Positions 5,952 to 11,415 of a DNA stretch of 11,415 bases are shown piece by piece. The DNA is from Gemmatimonadota bacterium. Its GTDB lineage: Bacteria; Gemmatimonadota; Gemmatimonadetes; Longimicrobiales; Gaopeijiaceae. The stretch spans positions 1-11,415 of the forward strand of contig JACQVC010000148.1 in the NCBI GenBank assembly GCA_016209995.1. The letters run 5' to 3'. A model generated the notes under the pieces. It worked only from the letters and a program-made list of their open reading frames with translations, was not told the origin of the DNA and searched no databases. The number at the start of each line of letters is the position of its first letter. Position 1 is the first letter of the stretch. Both the position numbers and the translations under genes were made by a program.

Positions 5952-6713
5952 GTGGCGGCCGCCATCCTCGAAACCCGTGAGGTGTCCAAGCGCTTTGGGG
6001 GGATCAAGGCACTCGCCGGCGTCACCCTGAGCCTTCACCCCGGAGAGTTGCTCGGCTTGATCGGCCCCAACGGGGCCGGCAAGAGCACCTTCTTCAACGT
6101 GGTCGCCGGCGTGTACAGGGCTGACTCGGGAACGGTCCGCTTTCGGGATCGTGACATCGGCTCGCTGCCTCCACACGCGCGCTGCCAACTGGGTCTGGCT
6201 CGCACGTTCCAACTCACCAAGCCCTTCTTCAGCCTGAGCGTCCTCGAGAACGTCACGCTCGGCGCGTACTACGGCCGCAAGGGCGACGGGGTGACATTGG
6301 CCGACGCGCGCGCGGCCGCGGACGAGGTGCTGCACGTCGTCGGGCTCTCGGCAAAGCGTGACCACCTGGCGTCCACGCTGACGGCCGGGGAGCGAAAGCG
6401 GCTGGAGCTGGCCCGAGCCCTCGCGACCAAGCCGTCGGTCTTGCTCCTGGACGAGGTGATTGCCGGGCTCAGCTCGGGCGAAGTGGGGAGCATGATGGAG
6501 ATCATCCGGTCGCTCCCGTCGACCGGCGTGGGGATCCTGATGGTCGAGCACGTGATGCGAGCGGTGATGGCCATCTCGGATCGCATTGTCGTATTTCACC
6601 AAGGGCGAGTGCTGGCGACGGACACACCGGCCGCCATCGCGAATGATCCGGAGGTCGTATCCGCGTATCTCGGGTCCTCCGGCAGCGCCGCGGCGAGGAG
6701 CGCCAGTGCTTGA
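5952..6713 (+). CDS. livG: Liv-type ABC transporter ATP-binding protein (LivG-like)
   Basis: A 253-residue ABC ATPase. Walker A is GPNGAGKST (residues 38-46), the Q-loop is RTFQ (Q87), the signature is LTAGE (143-147, where LivG usually has LSYGQ or similar), Walker B is VLLLDE (163-168) followed by VIAGL as in many LivG proteins, and the switch His is in MVEH (H200). The C-terminal DPEVVSAYLGS is the typical tail of this subfamily. The GTG at 5952 is chosen because similarity begins at once (ILETREVSKRFGGIKAL) and it follows the binding-protein stop by 11 bp; no strong ribosome site is visible, so translation may be coupled. Works at the inner membrane as a heterodimer with the next gene product, driving uptake through the LivH/LivM pair. 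Confidence 0.95.
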   Translation: MAAAILETREVSKRFGGIKALAGVTLSLHPGELLGLIGPNGAGKSTFFNVVAGVYRADSGTVRFRDRDIGSLPPHARCQLGLARTFQLTKPFFSLSVLENVTLGAYYGRKGDGVTLADARAAADEVLHVVGLSAKRDHLASTLTAGERKRLELARALATKPSVLLLDEVIAGLSSGEVGSMMEIIRSLPSTGVGILMVEHVMRAVMAISDRIVVFHQGRVLATDTPAAIANDPEVVSAYLGSSGSAAARSASA

Positions 6714-7407
6714 GGTCAGCGGCCTTGATGTCTCGCACGGCGATGTGCAGGTCATCTGGGATCTCTCGTTCAGCGTCGGTGAGGGCGAGATCGTCGCCCT
6801 CCTTGGCGCCAACGGAGCCGGGAAGAGCACGACACTCAAGACGATCTCCGGACTCATCCATCCCAGTGACGGGACCATCGTCTTCAATGGTGCGGCGATC
6901 GAGCACCTTCCTCCGTACGAGATCGTCGGACTCGGAATCGCTCAGGTGCCGGAGGGGAGACGGTTGTGGCCGGGAATGACAGTGCTGGAAACCCTGTTGC
7001 TGGGTGCCTACCAGAGCGAGACGCGCGAGCGGACGGCAGGCCTCGACCGGGCGTTCTCGTTGTTTCCGGTCCTCGCTGAGCGCCGCCGACAATTGGCGGG
7101 CACCCTCTCGGGCGGCGAGCAACAGATGCTGGCGATCGCACGGGCGCTCATGGCCCGCCCACGGCTCCTGATGCTCGATGAGCCCTCGCTCGGGCTCGCG
7201 CCGAAGGTCGTCGACCGCATCTTCGAGGTCGTCCTGGACGTGAGCCGCGCGGGCGTGACCATCCTTCTGGTCGAGCAGAACGCTCATCTGGCTTTGCAGG
7301 TCGCGCGGCGAGCGTACATCGTCGAGACTGGCCGCTTAGCGGTGTCAGGCGCCAGCGCGGATCTCCTGGCGAATGTCGACGTCCGTCGAGCGTACCTCGG
7401 TCTCTGA
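6706..7407 (+). CDS. livF: Liv-type ABC transporter ATP-binding protein (LivF-like)
   Basis: A 233-residue ABC ATPase of the LivF type. Walker A GANGAGKST (34-42), VPEGRRLWPGMTVLETL (the usual VPEGRxxFxxMTVxENL segment), signature LSGGEQQ (134-140), Walker B LLMLDEP (154-160) and LLVEQN, where Gln takes the place of the switch His as is usual in LivF. The tail RRAYLGL is also typical. The GTG at 6706 overlaps the last 8 bp of the LivG-like gene and has GAGGAG (6695-6700) 5 nt upstream, which decides the start. Partner of the LivG-like ATPase. Confidence 0.95.
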   Translation: MLEVSGLDVSHGDVQVIWDLSFSVGEGEIVALLGANGAGKSTTLKTISGLIHPSDGTIVFNGAAIEHLPPYEIVGLGIAQVPEGRRLWPGMTVLETLLLGAYQSETRERTAGLDRAFSLFPVLAERRRQLAGTLSGGEQQMLAIARALMARPRLLMLDEPSLGLAPKVVDRIFEVVLDVSRAGVTILLVEQNAHLALQVARRAYIVETGRLAVSGASADLLANVDVRRAYLGL

Positions 7408-7413
7408 GGCAAG

Positions 7414-8289
7414 GTGACCGGCGCGCTGATCGTCGAGCAGCTATTCAATGGCCTCGTCTCGGGCGCGATCTACGCCCTCATGGCCAGCGGCCTCAGCCTC
7501 ATCTGGGGCACGCTGAAGATGCTCAACTTCGCGCATGGCGAGTTCTACATGCTGGGCGGCTACGGTGTGTACCTGGGACTCACCCTGGGGGGCCTGTCGC
7601 CGCTGGTGGCAGTGCCACTCGCGGTGCTGGGAGCCGCTCTGGTCGGCATGCTGGTCGAGCGTCTCATCATCCATCGCTTGCTCGACAAGCCAGGATGGGA
7701 TGAGAGCCCGGTCATTGCGACCCTTGGCGTGTCGATTCTCCTGCAGAACCTGGTCTTGCACATCTTGGGCGAGCGATTCCAAAACGTTCCGTATTACGTC
7801 GAAGGCGGCTTGAGCGTGTACGGCATGCGCATGGCCTGGCAGCGCGTGCTCATCGTCGCCGCGGCGATCGTGGTCGTCGCGGCGACGGTCGCGGTGCTGA
7901 AATCGACTCGCTGGGGCATGGCCGTGCGGGCCACGGCTCAGGATCGCGATTCGGCGATGCTGGCCGGTATCAACGTCTACGCCGTCTATTTGTGGACGTT
8001 CGGCGTCACCGCAGCACTCGCGGCTCTGGCGGGGGCGATGCTCAGCCCGATCTACTCCGTGAACCCATGGATGGGCACCGCGCTACTCCTCAAGGCGTTT
8101 ATCGTCTGCGTCGTCGGCGGACTCGGTAGCCTGGGAGGCGCGATCCTCGGCGGTATTCTCCTCGGAACCGCCGAGAGCTTGACGGTGCTGTTGTGGGCGT
8201 CGGAGTGGAAGGACGTCGTCGCCTTCCTCATTCTCATCCTCGTCCTGTGGTTCCGTCCGGCGGGTCTCATGGGCAGCCGACAGTGGTAA
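7414..8289 (+). CDS. livH: Liv-type ABC transporter permease (LivH-like)
   Basis: A 291-residue integral membrane protein with about eight hydrophobic segments. It begins with the family-typical NGLVSGAIYALMASGLSLIWGTLKMLNFAHGEFYMLGGY and ends with the GGLGSLGGAILGGILLG loop that contacts the ATPases, then a last hydrophobic helix ending in LWFRPAGLMG. The GTG at 7414 lies 6 bp after the LivF-like stop, with GAGG (7406-7409) just upstream. Forms the membrane channel with the LivM-like protein; its last bases overlap the start of the next gene. Confidence 0.95.
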   Translation: MTGALIVEQLFNGLVSGAIYALMASGLSLIWGTLKMLNFAHGEFYMLGGYGVYLGLTLGGLSPLVAVPLAVLGAALVGMLVERLIIHRLLDKPGWDESPVIATLGVSILLQNLVLHILGERFQNVPYYVEGGLSVYGMRMAWQRVLIVAAAIVVVAATVAVLKSTRWGMAVRATAQDRDSAMLAGINVYAVYLWTFGVTAALAALAGAMLSPIYSVNPWMGTALLLKAFIVCVVGGLGSLGGAILGGILLGTAESLTVLLWASEWKDVVAFLILILVLWFRPAGLMGSRQW

Positions 8290-9248
8290 CAGGTCGCGTG
8301 CGCGAGGCGCACGTCTACCTCGGTGTCGCGATCCTGGTCGCGCTGGTTCCGCTCGTTGGGCCGGATCCGTATACGGTGCACGTCCTCACGCTGTGCCTCC
8401 TGTATGCCGCCCTGTCGTCGAGCTGGAATCTGGTGTCGGGATACGCGGGGCTCTTCAGCTTCGGTCACCAGGCGTTCTTCGGTCTCGGTGCCTACGTCTC
8501 CGCGCTCCTGGCGATGAAGGCCGGCGTCGCGCCGTGGCTCGGTCTCGTCATCGGCGGCGGCGCGGCGGGGGCGGCTGGCCTCCTCATCGCGCTGCCGTGT
8601 CTCGGACTGCGCGCACCCCCGTACGTCGCCATCGCGACCCTGGGCTTTGCCGAGATATGCCGGTTCATTACGATGAACCTGGTCGGGCTCACCCGGGGAG
8701 AACTCGGTCTCGGGGGAATACCGGAGATGCCTGCGGTGCACCTGCCCCTGTTCGGAACGCTCTCGTTCGGGGCTCGCGGCCTGCCGTACTTCTACTTGAT
8801 CCTGGTCATCTACGTTGGCGTGATGGCCGTGCTGTACCGACTCGTCCGCTCGCCGCTCGGGCTTGCGCTGAAGGCGGTGCGCGACTCGCAGGACGCCGCG
8901 GAGTCCCTCGGGGTCAATGTTAAGCGCACCAAGCTCATCGTGTTCGGCTTGAGCTCGGTGATCGCCGGCGTCACGGGAGCCTTTTATGCCCACTACGTGC
9001 TCATCCTCACGCCGTCGTCGGTGTTCTCGGTTCCGATCATGGTCGAGATCGTGGCGATGACTCTGATCGGCGGACTGGGGACTTTCGTGGGGCCGAGCGT
9101 CGGGGCATTCGCCGTGACCCTGCTGCTCGAGTATCTCCGGGTGCTCGGCGACTACAGACTCCTGATCTACGGCACACTGCTCATCGTGCTCATCCTGCTC
9201 ATGCCGGCTGGGGTTGTCCGCCGGATCCTGGGGCAACGGGTGAGCTGA
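8283..9248 (+). CDS. livM: Liv-type ABC transporter permease (LivM-like)
   Basis: A 321-residue membrane protein of the LivM type. Conserved pieces are SSWNLVSGYAGLFSFGHQAFFGLGAY, the charged loop LVRSPLGLALKAVRDSQDAAESLGVN that docks to the ATPases, KLIVFGLSSVIAGVTGAFYAHY and GGLGTFVGPSVGAF, with eight or more hydrophobic segments. The GTG at 8283 overlaps the LivH-like stop by 7 bp and suits translational coupling; a GTG at 8298 is an alternative that would shorten the protein by five residues. No clear ribosome site decides between them. Confidence 0.93.
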   Translation: MVTGRVREAHVYLGVAILVALVPLVGPDPYTVHVLTLCLLYAALSSSWNLVSGYAGLFSFGHQAFFGLGAYVSALLAMKAGVAPWLGLVIGGGAAGAAGLLIALPCLGLRAPPYVAIATLGFAEICRFITMNLVGLTRGELGLGGIPEMPAVHLPLFGTLSFGARGLPYFYLILVIYVGVMAVLYRLVRSPLGLALKAVRDSQDAAESLGVNVKRTKLIVFGLSSVIAGVTGAFYAHYVLILTPSSVFSVPIMVEIVAMTLIGGLGTFVGPSVGAFAVTLLLEYLRVLGDYRLLIYGTLLIVLILLMPAGVVRRILGQRVS

Positions 9249-9286
9249 TGCCTGTTGCTGAACTCGCTCGAAAGGAGAGTTCCCCG

Positions 9287-10489
9287 ATGCACGACGCCGT
9301 CGTCGTCGGCGCCCGCTGCGCCGGTTCCCCGACCGCGATGCTTCTTGCCCGCAGGGGCTACCGTGTCTTGCTGGTCGACCGTGCCACCTTTCCCAGCGAC
9401 ACGATGTCAACGCACTACATCCACATCTCGGGGACCGCACGGCTTGCTCGCTGGGGGCTTCTGGATCGGCTGGCGGCGACAGGTTGCCCACCCATCACCC
9501 GGCTCAGTATGGACATCGGACTGGTAGTCTTTGCCGGCTCGCCGCCACCGCTTGCCGGCGTCGACCGGGGCTTCGCGCCGCGGCGAACGGTGCTCGACAA
9601 GATGCTTCTCGACGCCGCCGCGGAAGCGGGCGCCGAGGTGCGACAGGGCTTTGTCGTGGAGGAGCTGATCCGCGACGGGGAGCGCATCACCGGCATCCGC
9701 GCCCGTGCGCGCGGCGGAGCGGCCGTCACCGAGCGCGCGCGCATCGTCATCGGCGCCGACGGCCGGCGATCCTTCGTCGCGCGCACGGTGGGCGCCGCCG
9801 AGTACGAGATCGTGCCTCCGTTGACGACCTACTATTACACCTACTGGAGCGGCGTGCCGCTGGACCGCACTGAGCTATATGCGCGCCCAGGCCGCGCGTT
9901 CTTCGCCATCCCCACCCACGACGGCCTCGCCTGCGTGATGACCGCGTGGACGGCGCCGGAATTCAAGACCTTCCGTGCCGACATCGAGGGAAACTACCTC
10001 CGCACGCTGGATTCGGCGCCCTCGCTCGCCGAGCGGGTGCGGAGCGGGCGACGCGAGGAGCGCTTCTTCGGGAGCGCGGATCTGCCGAACTTCTTCCGCA
10101 AGCCGTACGGCCCCGGCTGGGCGCTCGTCGGCGACGCCGGCTTTCAGAAGGACCCGCTGACGGCTCAGGGCATCAGCGACGCCTTCAGGGACGCGGAGCT
10201 TCTCGCCGAAGCGGTCGATGCCGGTCTCGGCGGACGCCGGCCGATGGAGGACGCGCTGGCGGATTACGAGCGCCGGCGCAACGAGGCCGCGATGCCCCTG
10301 TACACCCTGACTTGCGAGCAGGCGCGCCTCGCCGCGAAGTCCCCGAAAGATGTCGAGCTCTTCGCGGCCATCTCGCGCAACCAGACCGCGGCGGATCGCT
10401 TCTTCGGCGTGGACGCCGGAACGGTCCCTGTACACGACTTCTTCTCCCCCGCGAACCTCGCGCGTATCCTCGGCGCCGCGGCCCCATAA
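9287..10489 (+). CDS. FAD-dependent oxidoreductase/monooxygenase family protein
   Basis: A 400-residue flavoprotein of the PHBH-like/geranylgeranyl-reductase-like fold. The N-terminal FAD site is VVVGARCAGSPTAMLLARRG (G8, G13; the GARCAGS variant of the dinucleotide motif). VLDKMLLDAAAEAGAE follows, then the DG motif GADGRRS (D158) and the GD motif WALVGDAG (D283) with QGISDAFRDAELLAEA behind it. Length is usual. The start 9287 is chosen because AAGGAG (9272-9277) lies 9 nt upstream and the Rossmann strand begins at once; an ATG at 9248 overlaps the LivM-like stop and would add 13 residues. It lies 38 bp after the permease and is probably the last gene of the operon. The reaction is unknown: hydroxylation of the imported compound, reduction of a double bond, or an unrelated role are all possible. 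Confidence 0.9.
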   Translation: MHDAVVVGARCAGSPTAMLLARRGYRVLLVDRATFPSDTMSTHYIHISGTARLARWGLLDRLAATGCPPITRLSMDIGLVVFAGSPPPLAGVDRGFAPRRTVLDKMLLDAAAEAGAEVRQGFVVEELIRDGERITGIRARARGGAAVTERARIVIGADGRRSFVARTVGAAEYEIVPPLTTYYYTYWSGVPLDRTELYARPGRAFFAIPTHDGLACVMTAWTAPEFKTFRADIEGNYLRTLDSAPSLAERVRSGRREERFFGSADLPNFFRKPYGPGWALVGDAGFQKDPLTAQGISDAFRDAELLAEAVDAGLGGRRPMEDALADYERRRNEAAMPLYTLTCEQARLAAKSPKDVELFAAISRNQTAADRFFGVDAGTVPVHDFFSPANLARILGAAAP

Positions 10490-10592
10490 TCTCTGGCCCT
10501 GTGCGTCGATGATCCTTCGACAGCGTCTCGAGAGCGTAGATGGGATGAAGCAGCCTCAGCGAGGCAACAGAAGTCCTTGAAGAGCGCATTTG

Positions 10593-10614
10593 GGCGGATC
10601 GCTTCAGATCCGCC
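10593..10614. repeat. 8-bp inverted repeat hairpin
   Basis: GGCGGATC (10593-10600) pairs with GATCCGCC (10607-10614) across a 6-nt loop, about 100 bp behind the FAD gene. It could help end transcription of the transporter operon, but no T-run follows. Confidence 0.5.
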
Positions 10615-10723
10615 TCGCCAGTTGATGAACTTGAACTCCGCAATCTTGCGGCAGCCTCTGCGAGGTTCATCGTCGGTGTCGTACCGATGCAGCTTGCTCC
10701 GCTGCAGCGCCGCGACCACCGGC

Positions 10724-10740
10724 GATCGGAAAAGCACACG
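10724..10740 (+). other. Illumina-adapter-like 17-mer
   Basis: GATCGGAAAAGCACACG differs from the common adapter start GATCGGAAGAGCACACG only at 10732. The match stops at both sides. By chance a 17-mer this close is unlikely in a window of this size, so residual adapter at a read join is a real possibility, though not proven. Confidence 0.45.
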
Positions 10741-10741
10741 C

Positions 10742-10756
10742 CGGCTCCCGGAGCCG
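10742..10756. repeat. Short perfect palindrome next to the adapter-like 17-mer
   Basis: CGGCTCC-C-GGAGCCG has 7-bp arms around one base, too tight for a stable hairpin loop but striking beside the adapter-like sequence. Confidence 0.5.
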
Positions 10757-10937
10757 AAGGCGAGCGCCACGGGCACGAAATCGGGTTCGAGGCGATCCAG
10801 GTAGGTGAACCGGTACTTGAGCAAGCCAGGCTCATTCTGCCCATGCCGGATTTCCATCACGCGTCCACTATCCATGGCACCCGGCGTTCGGCACCGACGT
10901 CGAGGTTCAACACCGCGAAGTAAGGCGCACCGACATC

Positions 10938-11306
10938 GTGTTCGTCTGTCGTGCCGCGGACGGCACCGCCGCGGTCATCCCCGCCTGGATGTTCGACCCG
11001 ACATGCGAGCGCATGGAACTCGGGGCCCCGCGGGCCTCCGTGCATAGCCTCGAGCAGCTGCGTGCACTCCTGCACGAACTGGGCTTTGATCGCGCTGGGA
11101 CCGCCGAGCGAGCGCGGCCCCAGAAGGAGGGTCGCGATGAAGCCGCCACGGTCGTCATCCCATCCACCACTCCCCCAGCTCTCCCTGTGGCTGCACCCGA
11201 CGCCGATCACCGCGCTCAACGCGAAGGATCGCGCCGGCGTCATCGCCGTGCTCGCCCGTCTCCTTCTGGAGGCCGCGCTGCCGTGGCCGGAAGGCGAGGG
11301 CGATGA
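10938..11306 (+). CDS. Hypothetical protein of a serine-recombinase module, start damaged
   Basis: The open frame contains VFVCRAADGTAAVIPAWMFDPTCERM and SLEQLRALLHELGF. From memory these resemble small proteins encoded just upstream of large serine recombinases in many Gram-negative genomes. The first usable start is GTG 10938, but the same frame reads HYPWHPAFGTDVEV from about 10866, which looks like the conserved beginning (xHPxHPxxG) of that family, with no start codon before the stop at 10818-10820. So the 5' end has probably lost its start by mutation or a small indel. The last 55 codons overlap the following small gene in another frame and may be read-through past a lost stop. Function unknown; possibly an accessory of the recombinase. 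Confidence 0.55.
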   Translation: MFVCRAADGTAAVIPAWMFDPTCERMELGAPRASVHSLEQLRALLHELGFDRAGTAERARPQKEGRDEAATVVIPSTTPPALPVAAPDADHRAQREGSRRRHRRARPSPSGGRAAVAGRRGR

Positions 11307-11316
11307 TGCTCGGTAA
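11137..11316 (+). CDS. Small hypothetical protein between the accessory ORF and the recombinase
   Basis: A 59-residue protein. ATG 11137 has an excellent ribosome site, AAGGAGG (11124-11130), 6 nt upstream, which is the main reason to accept it. The middle part (DRAGVIAVLARLLLEAA) is a likely amphipathic helix and the C-terminus is acidic. It overlaps the recombinase start by 14 bp, so the two are probably translated together. Small proteins in this position are common before such recombinases; no function is known to me. Confidence 0.65.
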   Translation: MKPPRSSSHPPLPQLSLWLHPTPITALNAKDRAGVIAVLARLLLEAALPWPEGEGDDAR

Positions 11317-11415
11317 GCTTGCCCCGACCGTGCTCTGTCGCCGCGCGATCGTGTACGTCCGCCAGTCGACGGGCGCCCAGGTCCACGACAACCTCGAGAG
11401 CCAGCGACGCCAGTA
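11303..11415 (+). CDS. Serine recombinase (resolvase/invertase family), N-terminus only
   Basis: The visible 37 residues contain AIVYVRQST, the YxRxS motif of serine recombinases with catalytic Ser22, followed by NLESQRRQY, the usual ESQxxxY segment of the resolvase domain. In intact members this domain is followed by a Recombinase domain and a zinc-ribbon region; the rest lies beyond the window. Tandem ATGs at 11303 and 11306 are both possible; GAGGG (11296-11300) spaces better to 11306. It would cut and rejoin DNA to move or invert the element that carries it. Confidence 0.85.
   Translation, partial: MMLGKLAPTVLCRRAIVYVRQSTGAQVHDNLESQRRQ

Larger units (their letters stand above)
10490..10859. 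other. Intergenic stretch of uncertain origin, no convincing gene
   Basis: About 370 bp behind the FAD gene. A minus-strand open frame starting near 10857 or 10875 has a protein-like beginning (KYRFTYLDRLEPDFVPVALAF) but loses that character and runs antisense into the FAD gene; I cannot assign it and regard it as a remnant at most. Palindromes are frequent here (10593-10614 and 10742-10756), and an Illumina-adapter-like 17-mer lies at 10724-10740. The stretch may be decayed mobile DNA or a poorly assembled join. Confidence 0.5.

Noticed and set aside
5793..6887. Minus-strand open frame (364 codons) antisense to the ABC ATPase genes
   Set aside because: No recognisable motif and fully opposite conserved Walker and signature sequences on the plus strand.
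8052..9491. Long minus-strand open frame (479 codons) antisense to livH/livM and the FAD gene
   Set aside because: Very rich in Arg, Glu, Gln, His and Asp without fold-like pattern; a typical mirror of membrane-protein genes in GC-rich DNA.
10264..10875. Minus-strand open frame (203 codons) starting beside the recombinase module
   Set aside because: The first 40 residues look protein-like, but it contains the adapter-like segment, ends antisense inside the FAD gene and has no known motif or clear ribosome site.
1..11415. CRISPR array, tRNA, rRNA, riboswitch or defence-system genes
   Set aside because: No regularly spaced repeats, cloverleaf-type or rRNA-like segments, and no nuclease, helicase, toxin-antitoxin or reverse transcriptase motifs were seen.

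Overview
The window looks like a high-GC bacterial chromosome segment, of the kind found in soil or sediment Proteobacteria, Rokubacteria or Methylomirabilota. That is a guess from base composition and gene types; no rRNA, tRNA or marker gene fixes the taxon. Genes are tightly packed, with GTG starts and short overlaps inside the main operon.

Layout. (1) Positions 2-436 hold the decayed C-terminal end of an IS256-type (Mutator family) transposase, broken partly by an 8-bp tandem duplication. (2) Positions 493-936 (minus) encode a small helical protein with a ferritin-like E / ExxH / E / ExxH pattern. (3) Positions 937-1236 are non-coding as far as I can see and contain a perfect C8G8 palindrome. 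(4) A minus-strand operon, read from 4336 down to 1237, encodes an M20-type metallohydrolase, a CE4/NodB-fold deacetylase of the cytoplasmic imidase/PgdA-like kind, and an IclR-family regulator. (5) A 359-bp divergent regulatory region (4337-4695) holds a good sigma70-type promoter for the plus strand, a weaker candidate for the minus strand, and a perfect 17-bp-stem hairpin. (6) A plus-strand operon, 4696-10489, encodes a complete branched-chain-amino-acid-type (HAAT/Liv) ABC importer in the order binding protein, LivG-like ATPase, LivF-like ATPase, LivH-like permease, LivM-like permease, followed by an FAD-dependent oxidoreductase. (7) Positions 10490-10859 are a palindrome-rich stretch without a convincing gene and contain a 17-mer one base away from an Illumina adapter. 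(8) Positions 10860 to the end hold the start of a mobile recombinase module: two small overlapping ORFs, then the N-terminus of a serine recombinase cut off by the window end.

How it works together (inference). The two divergent operons look like one uptake-and-breakdown unit. The periplasmic binding protein and LivGFHM import an amino-acid-like or amide-like solute. The CE4 enzyme and the M20 enzyme, both predicted metal-dependent C-N (amide) hydrolases without signal peptides, could open and cleave it in the cytoplasm, in the manner of cyclic imide to half-amide to amino acid. IclR would respond to a substrate or intermediate. The FAD enzyme may add an oxidation step. The substrate cannot be read from sequence. 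The unit lies between two mobile-element remnants, so it may be an accessory locus. I did not find a clearly new defence or genetic system; the most interesting points are the enzyme pairing, an M20 enzyme lacking its usual last metal-binding His, regulatory palindromes, and possible assembly artefacts near the right end.
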